Assembly (NCBI RefSeq): GCF_002775205.1
Contig: NC_036459.1
Coordinates: 19,204,312-19,268,311 of the forward strand
Direction of reading: 5' to 3'
Source of the DNA: Xiphophorus maculatus
Lineage: Eukaryota > Chordata > Actinopteri > Cyprinodontiformes > Poeciliidae
DNA length: 64,000 nt
Shown here: positions 36,256 to 49,101 of the stretch, piece by piece
Position numbering within the stretch: position 1 is the first letter of the stretch
Layout: every line of letters begins with the position of its first letter
Notes under the pieces: generated by a model
The model's input: the letters and a program-made list of their open reading frames with translations, nothing else
Told to the model about the DNA's origin: nothing
Database searches by the model: none
Made by a program: the position numbers and the translations under genes

Positions 36256-38547
36256 CCAAAACATTCAGTCCTCAGATAAAAATAGATTACTTTGATTTTT
36301 AACAGACAAAAGCACCCTGAGAGTGCTGCCGAGTTATCCAGGAAAAAAGTTCACAGATCCAGAATGTAGGGCAGGTCAAACACAGATATCACTATAGTGA
36401 TAATGTATTAGTCTATATCAGTCTATAGACTAACACACATAATGATCTGACAAACATGTGAGAACAGTTAGAATCAACCTGCATGTGGATTAGTAACAGT
36501 TTCCATGTAATTAATGTACCCCATTTAATTCTTTTATCCATAGTAGTTTGTCTCTCTGTTGATTTGATCATTTTTCTTAAAGTCTCAGTCATTCTCAAAA
36601 ACTCATCTGTTTTTTTCCTGTTTTAGGGGCAAATGGCAGGGGAAATGTCCCTGTTTTTGTTATCTGCAAAGAAATTTCAAGGATTTGGGTTCTACACAGT
36701 GGTGTTTTTTTAAAAACCTAATTACAATCCTGGTGTTTTAGTTTACCAACGTGCTGTGATTGTAAATTAATGAGAGGGACTGAAAAAATGAGAAATCTTT
36801 CAGCCCTTTGATTAAAATATTCCTATATCCGTTTTACATCTTTCATCATACAGAGTCCTCAAGACCAGATTTAGAACTCATACCAATTAATAAATAGAGC
36901 AAACTTGAGGGAGACAGAGCGTTGTCCATTTTTCATCAGGCACAGCTGGCTCCTACAGGATCACCTTTTTTTAGATTTTAATGTGGTGCTTTGAGCTTTA
37001 AAATCCTCTCCAGGTTAAACGTTAGATCATTCTGACACCTCAGAGAAGTGAAACTATTGGAATAAAGTGTTTTTATCCGAAATTTATCAAGATAATTTAT
37101 CTCTGTAAGGAACTCCCACTCAGTGGTTTAAGTACTGTGGTTGTTGAGTAACTCATTTATATTTTAACCTCTTATATAAATTGTCATATTAAATACACAA
37201 TTAAATAATTTTTGAATTTAAAACTGCTGTATAGCAAGACTAAAAGTCTTTCAAAATAAAAAAAGGAACATTTTAATCTTAAGAGGAAAGATTATGATTT
37301 GTGTATTTAATGGGAAGACCAGCGTGCTGAACTCTTACTCATCTATTTAGTTTCTTTATTACAAAGCCTTGATGGTAACAAAAAATTGCCATAAATTGCT
37401 GCCATGTGTGATGGTCCATAAAACTACTGAATGAATTAAAACTTATTAAAACAGCGTTAGCTTGAGAGTTAGCTGAAGGCCTGTGTGGACCAACCAGAGA
37501 TAAGTCCAAATGTATTCATACCCCATGAAGATTTAAGATGTAAAATGATTTTCATTCAAACAAAAAGTTTGTTAGGAAATGATACAGACATCTCTAAAAG
37601 ACAAGAATAATGTAAAATGAATACCAATATTTTTTCATCAGCAAATGAATGTGTGTGAGAGGGAATGGGCTGATTTTATTGTAGAGTCTTTGAGTGTCCT
37701 AATAAACATTAAACAAGTCAGATGTCATTTTATTTCTTTGCACTTTGTCAAAAATATGCACGTTGTTCTCTCAGAAATTAACAAAACATATTGGACTTTT
37801 CACAAAATCTTTTTTTAGATCTACCTGTGTTAGCTGCAGAAGTGTGAGTAAAATGAACAGATTACAATTAACCATAACAGGTATCAATAGGTTTGGGCTT
37901 AACGGGTTTTTTTTTGTCCATTTTTATCTTGAAACCTCAAAAAAATGACATCAAGTTAGAAGTTACCTGATGGTCTCTGACCAGTATGTGACCAATGGCC
38001 AATCCTTCCATTTCTTTTTGCCTTTTTTTAAAGCAAACCTATTATAAGTATAATGCATTGATACAGAATAAATTGCCAAGAGACTTAGTCCTCATAACTA
38101 CAGAAAAATGCTAATAATTCCAAATGCTTTTCCTTAACATTGACATTAATTTGGTTAGTATAAATATAAACTATTAATTTTGACCACATTTTTATCATTT
38201 ATTCATCTGTAACCAGAGCAAACATTATTTTTCCATCTGGTAAATTTCATTCTCAATCTCCATGTTCCGAGTCCAGTGGGTTCTGGAGGAGCCGGTGTCT
38301 GATCACAGCAGTTATTATGGCTTTAAATTAATACTAACTTTCAAGGTATATACATAAATAGGTTAAAAATGGAACACAAGTCACTATTTGTTTGTCTATA
38401 TCTGCTACATATTCTGGATTTACTATATAAGAGGGTTCCATTCTGCATGGTAGAAAACGATCTGATCAGGTTGTTTTACACGACAACATACAGCTTCTTC
38501 AAAAAAAGATGGAAATAATCACCAGAGCTCAGAACTAAAATTAAAGA

Positions 38548-38553
38548 TTTATT
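38548..38553 (-). terminator. dera: dera poly(A) signal AATAAA
   Basis: AATAAA on the minus strand about 110 nt after the dera stop codon, implying a short 3' UTR. Cleavage would fall near 38525-38540. Confidence 0.6.
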
Positions 38554-38661
38554 AAGTTTTGGTAACTCATCACAAGTTATTGTCTAAAAAACACTGGTCT
38601 TGAATTAAAAACAGACATGACTGGATGTTTCCTTTATAATTTCTGAAGCACATGTGAGTGT

Positions 38662-41600
38662 TCAGGCCATGGGCAGCTCATGATAAGCTGCATACTGCCC
38701 CGTCACATGGTGGTACACCTGCACAAGTTGCACAAATGTTGGAAATGTGAAGCAAGCATGTAGTGACGATGTGATTTAAATTCTCACCTGTCTCTCGATG
38801 TCAGCCAATAGGCTGCTAGCTCCCAGGCGAAACAGATGTGGGTGGAGCCAATCGTTACCAAGTTCTTCTTTGATCAGTGTGAGCCACACCAGGGCTTCCT
38901 GGGCTGTCCGGATTCCCCCTGCTGGCTTAAAGCCCACCTGGAGGAGCACGCACACACACATACACACACAAAGCTCAGAAATATATCACTACAGAACCCC
39001 ACAAACATTTACTGCATACCTTTCATCTTTAAACCATGACATATGCTTACAAAATGATACAAACATTTTTTAAATTCACATGTAAGATCAGTTTCTCCAC
39101 TTATTCTTTTCTCTGACTTCATTTATAGATTAAGGTGAAATGTAAGCACCAGTTACTCTCACTTGCTTAGTCTGGAAGAACTTTGATAACATGAACCCTA
39201 TCCAGCGGTGATTCTAATATGAACATGGTTTGATATGGACCGTCATAATGCAGCTTGTTGTCCAGCTGATCCAAACCTTTTGCTCCCCTTTCAGATTGGT
39301 TCTTTATTAATCCCAGAGTGGGGAAATTGATGTTTGCCTCACCCATCTCCCCCCGTCTCTGCTGAAGAAAAACATCCCACAGAATAACGCAGCCACCCCC
39401 GTGTTTGACTGAAGGGACACCATGTTCAGGCTGACGCAAGCCAAAACGTTTCTTCCAGATGTTTGAGTTACAGGAGAATTAGTACATCTTTATTTCAACA
39501 AGTAAACAATCTTAACCCTCTTCCATCAAGGAGTTTTTATACATTTACATGTGATTCTTACTTTGTATACAGTAAACTCTACATACAGATCCATAACAAC
39601 AGGCAGTACTCTACCTTGTGGCCGGTGCGCAAGAAGTAGTCACGGATAGCTCTCACCATCACTATGGCAACAGGATAAGTAGCATTGACGGCCTCCTTCC
39701 CTGTAGAGGTCTTGATAAAGTCTGAACCTGTTGGGATCAACAATGACAGTCAGCATTAAGATAATAAACCACTGCTGCTTCTGCTACACTGCAGTCAGCT
39801 GCTGGCTTCATGTTTATTTACAGGCTCTTCATAATATTCCAGCTGATTCATGAGATTAATATGTGCTTGGAAGTGAGGATTAAATATTCATCTTATTTAC
39901 GCTTTAAATGGCCATCATGTTCACTTAACTCCGGTTTTGTTTTGGACTGGTGCAAATGGCAAACAACTGTAGACCCTGAAGTAGCTCCTTCCAGTGTAGC
40001 TCCAGCAGTGACCGGTCTGCCAGCCTCTGCACAGGTTAAGGTGTGCAGGATGTCCAGCAGTGAGCAGGCAGACATGAACATCTGCTCTCAGCTGACAGAC
40101 GATATCTACATGTTCAAGAATTAAAAATATCCCCATGCTCAGACTTTTTATGTCCTCCTTCACAATTTGTGTTTTATCGGCTTTCCTGCTAAAAATAGAT
40201 GATAAAATGATTCTCTAATAGATCCTCACAAACTGCAAGCAGCACACAAAATGTTCTCCATCTTCGTTCACCCTGATTTATAATGAGCGTTCATCTGGCT
40301 GCTGCTGAGCAGAACAAGTTAAACATTTCCTAGATCATTAAAGGCATGTTCCGCAAATTCTTTTTCCATTCAGGTCTTTTTTCTGTAGCCTTCATTCGCT
40401 TTTCTCAATCTGGAATATTCTTAGAGATTCATTATGAGGAATCTTAATTACCAGATAATGGCTAATGGGTATTAAATGTGTGTGGGGGGGTATGGGGGGG
40501 GGTGAAAGGTCCATTCATTTAGGTGGGCACAAGAATACTAGGAGAGGACAGTAGAGTTAAATAGACATCACAGATTAATAGGTTAAATTATCATTTAATT
40601 TCAGGAATCTCATGTGCAATTTATAGGAACAGTGGCAGATTAAGAAGCGAGTGAGGTGACAAAAGCAATGCATTAAAATAATGAGCTCTATCTAACAGAG
40701 TCCCTGACAATTTGGTTCTGTAATCAGCTCATCATGTGATGGTTAGCTAAGCAGAGATCGGGAGAGTCCAAACGATTCAGTTCTGCTGAATTCATTTTGC
40801 TTAAACTTTCTCACATTTTATAATGTTACAATCACAATATGACAGCATCACAAGGGAGTGCATAATTATGGAGTCAAAATTAGTATGAAAAAAACTTTCA
40901 GCACAAATTCACTGTCATACCCTTAATCAAATCAACCTTAACCTTGAGAAGTCGCCTTATGAATGAGACTAACGCAGCAGTCATGTTTCAGACTGTGGCA
41001 GGAAGCCGGAGTATCGGAGAGAACTTTCTGCGATTCCCAAAAATGGTTCATAACTTATGATTAATACATTTTGGTGTTTGTTAATAAACTCTGAATTATC
41101 CACACACAATAACCGATTTTCTCTCCTACACCAAGTTTGCTGAATATATTTCAGTTGACACATAAATCTGAATTTTTACGTACAATCTTCATTGGGAATC
41201 AGGTGACTGAGCTCCAGTGTTTTCTGAGTAATAAATGTCTTTTTTGCAGCATTTTCATAACAACAGACTAATTGTCATCTTCACAATTACAAAGAAAATT
41301 GTGTTGTGAGACTAACCCGCCATCATGGCCACCATGCTGGCTTTGTAGATGTTGGTGAAGGTTCCCAGGTCTCCAGTAGCCAGAATGGTCTTCATGTGGG
41401 CGTCACCACAGGCCTCTCGAAACTGGACAATCTCTCTGTACATGGCTGCAGAGACAGAAGAGACAGACTACTGATAAGGCTTCCTCCTTTAGTTTTATGA
41501 ATTTCCACAGTTCTGGGAGATCATACGCTAGAGAAGAGCTCCTGAACATCACAGCTATCATGCTGGTGGACCTTTTTCCCCCACTTCTGTTGACACAAGC

Positions 41601-44503
41601 TGCTGATTTTTCAGGCACTGTGTTTAAAAGGGACCCTTACCTTCAGACACACGCTAAAACACTGTGGAAGAAGATGTGCTGGAACAATGCATAAACCACC
41701 GCCTGGTTCTAGATCCACACCACAACATGCTGGAAACAACACACACTAGCTAACCGGGTACTATGTGTGAAACAGAAAAACCCTGACTTAGGCTACATTT
41801 ACACTATAGTATAGGTTCAGTAAGAGAGAACGGCCAAACAACAGTACTCAAAGACTTTCCAACAAGAGTCCCAGTTCCTCCATCAGGAACTGGGACGTTC
41901 CTCTGACCCTCCTTGTCAGGGTAACAACTGACTTTTGTTACTTTGCACTCTGTCAGAATGGTCAAATATTTAGAGTAAAGCAAGAAGCAGAGGGTGATCC
42001 TGAACAAATAAGAGCAAAAATCATTCCATCTGCACAGCATCCAGATGGACTGTCCAAACATGCAAAAAAAACATGAAGGAAATCTAGAAAGTGAACAACT
42101 GAGAACAACGGAAGAGATCTGCTCCAATTCTAGAAAGTTCTTGTTGCATTTCCAACAGCGAACTCTCCTGAGCACAAAAAGGATACACCACTTACTTCCT
42201 TTGTTGAATTTGCTCTTTTCAGACTCACTTTATATATAAGATGCTTCTGTTTTTAATCTTGTGGAGTGGTTTTGTTGATGGCCGCTCTCTCAGCCTGGTT
42301 GGACCTGAAGTTTATCACACTGCACACTTCAGAATGTTTTTCTGGGCTAAGGCGGCTCTGACGCAGCCTACCGTCCCATTGTCCTGTTAGAGCCAGCGTC
42401 CTGTTGATGACGATATCAATCTCTGTAGCGCCGTCTCTCACCGCCATACAGACCTCCTGCAGTCGGGTCTCCAGGGGCGTCTGCCCAGTTGGAAAACCAG
42501 TGGCAACTAGGAAGGAGCGGAAACACACACGCACACACACACTTACATCCACGACCTTTAACCTGTACAGAGCAAGTGTAAAAAGATTCCAGGAGACTCA
42601 CCTGAGGCAACAGGCAGGCTGGAGTTAGCTGCCTTTAGTGATCTGACAGCATCGGCCACCCGAGAGGGATACACACACACTGCTGCTGTGGTTAACCCTG
42701 GATCACATCAAGAGACCCAGTTAGGCTGATAAACCGGGCTGTGGCTCCCTCTGCAGGCTGAACTGATACATGACCAGACCCGTCATCATCTACAGCAGGG
42801 GTCCCCAAACTTTCTCCTGTGAGGGCCACATAACTTGTCCCTTCTCTGATGGGGGGCCGGGGTCAGTTTGTAACAGAAAAAGTGTGACGATTGTAAGAGT
42901 GCTAAACATAAAAATGTATTGTTTTTCAGAAAGCACAATCAAATAACCTTTTCTGGATTCTTCAGAGAACAAAAGTCAGGAAATAACACTATTTATGAAA
43001 TAAATAATAACCAAATAACACTGGGTTCTCCACATAAAAAAAAGGGTTAGGGTCAATTATATGCATGTATAAAACAGTTACTAACTAGTAGTTAATAATA
43101 AATAAAGTTCATTACTAAGGAACATTTATTTTATTGCAAAAGTCCAACTTATCAAATAAAAATGCACATATATGAAAATACTCTGGTATTGTTCAGGGGG
43201 CCGGACCAAATGTGGAGGCGGGCCGCATCTGGCCTGCGGGCCGTAGTTTGGGGACCACTGATCTACAGCCTACAGGTCTGTATCTTTTAAAAGTGGACTC
43301 AGCATTCTGAACAGCTGCTTCCTTTAGCAAGTAGTGTTTATGGATGGACAGCTGACAGTCAGAAAACCTCCTTATGAATGTGTGTAGGCTATAACATATA
43401 TTTTTTATTTTTTATGAAAATATTCAACCTAGAAAAACTATATGTTTATATGTTAGATGAGCGAGTTGAGTGTGAAAAAACTTAAGAGGTCTGCACAGAG
43501 TCCTGAGCTTAGCCTGAAAACACTTAGACAAACACAGACTTTATAGCAGGCCTTCTTGTCCTACATCAGCATCTGACCTCACAAATAAACAGTCAAAGAG
43601 TTCCCATGAAAACACACCCAACCCTGCTGGAAATCCTTTCCACTAGAGCTGCAGCTGTTATACCAGCATAGGGGACTGATGTCGTGTTAATCCCTACAGA
43701 TTAAGGATGGGATGCCACTCAAGTTTCTATACATGTGAAGGCAGATGAGTGAATACTGTTGGTGATCTTGATGCACTGAGCAAAGCAGACCTTTGTCATG
43801 CATGTCCATCCTCCTGAGCAGGTCGTATCTGACCGGCTGGATGGCTTTCACACACAGGCGATGAACGTTGGACGGCGTGTCATCTCCAGCCAGCGTCGTC
43901 AAATCGATGAAGGAAGCCGCCTTCAACAGCCAGGCCGTCTGCATGGTGAACACGGGAACTGAAGAGCTTCTGAACACTTACAACACAGCACGCATTATGG
44001 AAAAACTAACCTGCCACTGCTTCTTAGGGAGCTTCAGGCCTTGGATGTGCTGAGCCCTCTTCAGCACAGCCTGAGTGTTCACCCTCACTTTGGACAACCA
44101 TTCTAGGTCTGCAGGCAAGAAAGAAAGATTACTACTGGCATCAGTTTGTTTACATTTTACTTTAAAAACTGTTTTATTATTATTATTTTCAAATATCCGG
44201 TTCAGAAAATAAATCTAAATGTACACTCTGCATGGTGAGAAAAAACGTTTAGAGCTGTCATCCTGCAGGTTACTGACCCGCTGTTACTCATTAAACTGGA
44301 ATGCTCACACTTCTTCACTTAACTCTCACGTCGCTAATTTATTTAACATTCTAGTATTACACCACAGATTGAGAACCTCAGAATTAGGACCGAAAGCTCG
44401 GTTTATATGACAACTCTATACAGACACGTGTTTATGAGAAAGTCGTAGCCGGACTGGGAGTGTTTGACTTACCGAGGTTAGTTCCGGGGTTCCTGGCTGA
44501 CAT
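38662..44503 (-). CDS. dera: dera, deoxyribose-phosphate aldolase (complete, nine exons)
   Basis: Exons in transcript order: 44503-44473, 44108-44011, 43938-43791, 42697-42602, 42506-42372, 41445-41317, 39727-39615, 38937-38788, 38718-38662 (stop at 38664-38662). Lengths sum to 957 nt, giving 318 residues, the length of the human enzyme, with all phases consistent. DERA is a cytosolic class I aldolase that splits 2-deoxyribose 5-phosphate into glyceraldehyde 3-phosphate and acetaldehyde in deoxynucleoside breakdown. The fold is a TIM barrel. The Schiff-base lysine is K218 in DFIKTSTGK and the second active-site lysine is K254 in GFKPAGG; D155 in ATEIDIVIN corresponds to the catalytic aspartate. 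The start MSARNPGTNL matches the vertebrate N-terminus. Every donor is GT and every acceptor AG. The exon 3 donor (aaag/gtctgc) is weak but is required by the protein. Intron 3 holds a hAT MITE and intron 8 a Tc1 transposase scrap. Confidence 0.97.
39165..39475 (-). pseudogene. Tc1/mariner transposase fragment in dera intron 8
   Basis: The minus strand encodes VPSVKHGGGCVILWDVFLQQ, a decayed form of the HGGG-x4-WGCF signature of Tc1-like transposases. More transposase-like sequence follows in the same frame (INFPTLGLIKNQSE onward), with low similarity. No terminal repeats were seen. The frame carries no function. Confidence 0.6.
40620..40740. promoter_or_regulatory. candidate conserved non-coding element in dera intron 6
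   Basis: Repeat-free block (ACAAAAGCAATGCATTAAAA, ATAATGAGCTC, CTGTAATCAGCTCATC) with TAAT cores. The dera introns could host enhancers of nearby lmo3. Evidence is texture only. Confidence 0.2.
41868..41896. repeat. perfect hairpin, 12-bp arms
   Basis: GTCCCAGTTCCT (41868-41879), loop CCATC and its exact reverse complement (41885-41896), in dera intron 5. Confidence 0.85.
42796..43260. mobile_element. hAT MITE with 8-bp target-site duplication
   Basis: A 465-bp element in dera intron 3. It begins CAGGGGTCCCCAAACT and ends AGTTTGGGGACCACTG, terminal inverted repeats with one mismatch. It is flanked on both sides by ATCTACAG (42788-42795 and 43261-43268), an exact 8-bp duplication diagnostic of hAT insertion. 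The subterminal GGGCCGG and GGGCCGCATCTGGCC motifs are typical of this MITE type. There is no coding capacity. The intact duplication suggests a fairly recent insertion. Confidence 0.93.
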
Positions 44504-44700
44504 TTTTACCGACAGATGTGTGAGGGGACCCGGCAGCAGAGTCCTCTCCTCCAGGCCCAGGCCAACCTGCTCTGCTGGGACACTTCCACCGGCCTGCTGG
44601 CAGGAAAACTTCTCCTTTCTCTGGACCAGCACGTGACCGATCACGTGTGAAGAATTGTCTCCACGAGAGGGCGATAGATGGCAATACAGTACACAACTGG
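44504..44700 (-). promoter_or_regulatory. dera: dera 5' UTR / core promoter with paired E-boxes and CTCF-like site
   Basis: The roughly 200 bp upstream of the dera start is GC-rich compared with its flanks. It holds two CACGTG E-boxes only 6 bp apart (44630-44635 and 44642-44647); the first reads GTCACGTG on the gene strand, a USF/TFE-type site. CCACGAGAGGGCGA at 44661-44674 differs at one position from the CTCF core consensus. There is no clear TATA box. A retroposon tail starts at 44701, so the promoter is compact. Confidence 0.45.
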
Positions 44701-44885
44701 TTTTTTTGTTTTTTTTTTCAAAATCTTTATTGAAGTATTGATACATGTCCAAAGTTATACCGTACAAAGCATCAAAGGAATTAACCATCATATTAAACAT
44801 TTTATGGCTTCTTATTCTTATTCCTGTTTATATCATGTGAAGAACTTTGAACTGCCTTGTTGCTGAAATAAACTTCACTTATTTA
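44701..44885 (-). repeat. retroposon tails upstream of dera
   Basis: A T-rich run followed by TCAAAATCTTTATTGAAG (44718 on) is the reverse complement of an L1-style 3' end (CTTCAATAAAGATTTTGA plus A run). It is abutted at 44820-44880 by a fragment GAACTTTGAACTGCCTTGTT similar to the tail at 3185-3292. Confidence 0.5.
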
Positions 44886-47300
44886 TATCAATGAAGTTTT
44901 AAGGTTCCTAAAATTAGGAAAAACAAATATTTCATAATTGTACTTTTGATTAGTACCTCTCAGAGTACCTCTTACTACGGAAGTCCAGGATCTAATTTTC
45001 AGGAATTAATTTCTCTCAAGTCATGAGAGGTGACAACAAACCTTTTTTGGATTCTATTAAAGGATTGCCTATAACCATTGCCTATGACAGTTGTACAGTT
45101 TTGGAAATAGACCCATGTGTAGTGCATCATAATCCTTTTTCAGATAATGCTTTTTTTGTTTGTCTTGTTTCATCTTTAGCCTGTTATCCTGTTATCAAAA
45201 TACCCATTTCATAAATTGAAGGTCTTTGTCCCTGTGGAAATTTGCAAACTGCAGTCTGGTTTTTTGCTGTTTCTTTTGGAGTAATGGATTCTTCCTCTCT
45301 GTCCTGTACCTGTTTGGTGCAGGACAGTTTCACTGTGAATATTGATTCTGTCTTACCAGCGTCAGCAGCTTCTTCACAAGATCTTTGGTTTTTGTTCTGG
45401 ACCTATCTGGACATTTTGGACCAAAATGTTTATATCTCACACAGAACCGTCTCCTTCCTGAGCAAAACGATTGGTCGTTTTAACTGACATAAAACAAGAG
45501 CTGTTTGGTCTGCTTCAACTTCAAACAGTGAAAATATGTGGATATGTTTTTAATCAGTGCATGTAAACTTATTGCTTCTACTGTATGAAATCAAACTTTA
45601 AAAGTACTACAATCAATATTATGCAGTCATGTTTATGTTTTCATGTTTTGTGGGGAACATTTACAGTCAGCAATGCCTGCAGAAGCCAGCTGACCTGACT
45701 GACCTAAAAGAGTGGTTGGAGAGAAATTATGTTTATATAAGTTTCCAAAACAGAACAGCTTCTTATTAAGGTTGGATCATTCGGGGGGTTTCTTGACAGA
45801 GAGATTTTAAAAAAGTCATTTTCTGTCTGATGAGCCGACTGTGATGTCTGGAGGTCAAGAAAATACATTATTTAACAATAAAAACACTTCACAAATTCCC
45901 CTGGGAATTAGTCAAGTACTAAATAGTATTAAGAGTGTGAGACTTTTTATGAATATATTTTATTCACCAGTTTGATGAGGTGTTCAGATGAAACTGTAAA
46001 GATAAAAGTGGCTAAACTTAAAATCAAAAACACAAAATATTTCTGACCTAAAAAGGCAGCTCAAAACCCATTTAGTGTTCCAATATGCTTCACACTGAAA
46101 TCAAAAACTTGCATAGATATTTCATTACTCTTCTCAGTGCAATATCATTCAGAATTAATCTAATACAAATCAGAGAAATTTAGCGTAACTAAACCCACAG
46201 ATCCACAATTTGCAGCCATGGCACAAACAAAGCCAAGACTTAAGGTTCTGTAATGTAAGATCTGGCTGTTAACAGATTCTACTCATGTTTTAAGTTCAAA
46301 TCAAAATTCAAAAATATGTTATTGATTCCAAAGGGAAATGAAATGTTGTTGTAACTTACATTAATTCAAGATTTTTTGGAATTTACAGAGAATCTTAAGA
46401 GGCCTCTGACTGAAGACTCTGTTGTATGACAGACTCACTCAGAGAAGGCTTAGGATTGTTTTAAAGCATAATTATAATTATGTGTTTAAACAACGGAGTA
46501 GAAAAGTGTTTGCTGGTTGAACCTCCTTTCCTTTCTCTTCACCCTGACTGGATATGTTAACACAGCTGAAGACAGACTGTCTTCATGTGGATCTGAACAT
46601 ATGATGACGCACATCATATCCAGTGAACATATGGATATACGCCAGAAGAAAGATGCTTCATCATCTTTGCTGTTGTGTCCGTCCAAAAACCCTGCCTTCA
46701 AACCTCACTCTACAGATTCCTGCAGTAATGTCAAACGCTAGCTGAATCTGTCTGGAAGGCTTGTTGTTAGACACATATGGATATATTTGTGAAAAGAGAG
46801 TACAGCATGTGGATCTAGCACAGCTAAGATAGAGAAATAGAGTTTAAATAAAACATTTCCTGACTTAAATCTATTCAAATATTACAGAGGATGAAAATCG
46901 GGTACACAAGGAAAAATGCTATTTTTAAGTGACTTATGCTAAGAATAATGGTAAATGTAACATAACCTAAAACTCCTTCATCAATACTTGCCTCTCAAAC
47001 TCATGATGCATTGACTTGTCCTGAAAAACATTACATGAGCATACTGCAATGCCAATACTGAGCATCCACAGCCTTCCTTTAAAAAGTATTTTTCCGTTTC
47101 CTTTCTGTAAACACACCAGAACCCTAAAGGATCTTCATTAAAGCATTAAAGGGACTGTCACTGGTGGCTGCGATTGGTTACTATGGGAACCACGGCCATG
47201 TTGTAGAAATCAGCAGATGAGTTATCCCTCTAGTGCTCTGGTATATCACCACTACCTTAGATTACAGTTTCAAACACTGTCAAAATATGTCAGTTTAGCT
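44886..47300. other. dera-msrb3 intergenic region
   Basis: The two - strand genes are separated here by about 2.8 kb. Apart from repeat family B (copy 2) at 46300-46445 and a near-perfect hairpin around 45299-45328 (CTGTCCTGTACC, 5-nt loop, one mismatch), I see nothing I can name. The ORF at 45242-45487 has no domain signature. Confidence 0.5.
46300..46445. repeat. interspersed repeat, family B (copy 2)
   Basis: It matches 7800-7990 in order: CCAAAGGGAAATGAAA, TTGTTGTAACTTACAT, then CCTCTGACTGAAGACTC. Confidence 0.6.
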
Positions 47301-47312
47301 ACATTCATTAAC

Positions 47313-47318
47313 TTTATT
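47313..47318 (-). terminator. msrb3: msrb3 poly(A) signal AATAAA
   Basis: AATAAA on the minus strand about 100 nt downstream of the msrb3 stop, indicating a short 3' UTR (about 47295-47415). Confidence 0.6.
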
Positions 47319-47415
47319 GGTGTTTCGTTCGGTCAGCACATCAAAAACAAAGCATCTTTTTAATGAGCTGTTTTGACTTTCCCTAACTGTTGCTGGCAGG
47401 CAGCCAGCTGCGCTC

Positions 47416-49039
47416 CTATAGGTCAACCTTCCCGCAAGTGGCAGCGCCGCTGGAGGCCGAGGCGCCACCCTCAGCCGGGCCTGCGGCCTGAAACGCCAGG
47501 GAAGCAGAGTTGATGCAGTAACGCTTTCCAGTAGGTTTTGGACCATCGTCAAACAGGTGACCAAGATGAGCTCCACACTGAAACACAGGGACATTAAGCA
47601 GCACTGAGCAACCTGTGTGGAACCTCCAGCATACTTTATGTCTGAAGAAAACATTTGCTGAGAATCAGAACTATATAAACACAACAAACTGAAGAGAAAA
47701 TGATTTATTTTCAACCAAGAAGTAGTTTTCTGGTGGGAACATTTTTTTTATCATTACAGCAAATGCTGGAATGTTGGATGAGTCTCTGAGGTTTTAAAGC
47801 CTCCTTACCATCACCCTCATCTTTAGTTCAATCCATAGATCTCCAGTCCAGATTCCAGTTAGGATTTACTTTGACTGAGCCACTCCAAAACATCGATATT
47901 ATTTCCATTGCAAAAAAATTGTTGTATGCTAAATTAAAATGTAGGCTGAATTTAAAGATTAATTAAAATAGTACTCAAATGTAAATCTAATAGTGTCAGG
48001 ATCTGCGTTTTCTGTGTTCATTTAGAGTTTTTTGTGTCCTTGAGTTTCTTCGTTGTCCTGTCCTCCCCTTGATTGTTCCCAGGTGTGTCTCGTTCTGTCA
48101 TTACCCTCCCATGTATTTAACTCCACCTGTGTTCCTTGTTCCTCGTCGGGTCCTCGTCAATGTCTAGTCTATTCGTTGTCAGTGTGTCCTTGTGCCTGCT
48201 GCTCGTTGTTTGGACTGTGTTGTTCTGGACTTTATCCATTAAATCACCATATTCATCTTACCTGGGTCTAGTGATGGTGAGATGAAGCCTCATGAGGCAT
48301 TGAACCACTTGAGCCAAATGGTTCGAGAAAGGGTTCATTTCTTGAGGCTTCATGTGCACACGAAACCACCTACTGGCCAGGTGTATAATCACAGCCAGCT
48401 GTATCTTAACACGTGTGATGCATTGAATTTTTGTCTATTATGGCTCTTGGGAATGACTTCACAAAAGGTGTAGGACAAAATCATTTGTCTACATAAATTA
48501 TGTATACACATATGTGTATAATAAAATATTGTTTGAATGTATCCTCTGTGTGTAATTATTCCCAAAATAGTAGTGTCATGTGATATGACATGTTGTGTAA
48601 TAAAGTTTTTCTGTGACTCTAGAAAAATGGCATGGACTTAATCAGGCAGAGGACAGTGAAAGTGCTTGTGGAACTAGGGAGGGGGTGGTGAATAGGCTAA
48701 TGCTTGTGTAACTTGGATGATTTCATGCATTTTTATTAAGAAACAACAATTTCTCCACAGTTTTTGGTTTCAAACGATTTCTCTTTTTTGACACTACATG
48801 GATGAGGTGTTATTATTGTACCCCAACTCCTTGGAGCACAATAAACACCTCACCTTTACAGAAAATAAGAAACAGTGAAAAATACAGTTCCTCATAAGCA
48901 AACGTAATGCATCTGCAAATGTTCAGTTCACCTTACCTTGTTAGGGCTTATCAATTCGAAATCGAAAGAGGAGGGGAAATCCTCCTCTTTCTCGCCGGCT
49001 CCATCCTTCTCCTATCCTGTCCTCGTGCTCCTAAATCTC

Positions 49040-49101
<62 letters not shown>

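Larger units (their letters stand above)
27231..38534. other. lmo3-dera intergenic region
   Basis: About 11 kb between the convergent genes lmo3 and dera. I found a degenerate Tc1 element (27591-29020), hairpins, a poly-T run (29865-29878), a short fragment at 32780-32825 that resembles the right end of that Tc1 element, a (TCTAT)n run (32731-32757) and two possible conserved blocks. No host exon was recognised. The human neighbours MGST1 and SLC15A5, which lie between LMO3 and DERA, were not seen. Confidence 0.6.

Noticed and set aside
38798..39073. Plus-strand ORFs opposite dera exon 8
   Set aside because: They are antisense shadows of the conserved aldolase exon containing GFKPAGG.
41804..42175. 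123-residue minus-strand ORF in dera intron 5
   Set aside because: Cys/Phe-rich, without domains or splice context; it crosses a perfect hairpin. A chance frame.
47295..47714. 139-residue minus-strand ORF, the longest in the window
   Set aside because: It overlaps the last msrb3 exon in a different frame; the real frame there encodes the conserved CGAHLGH and RYCINS motifs.
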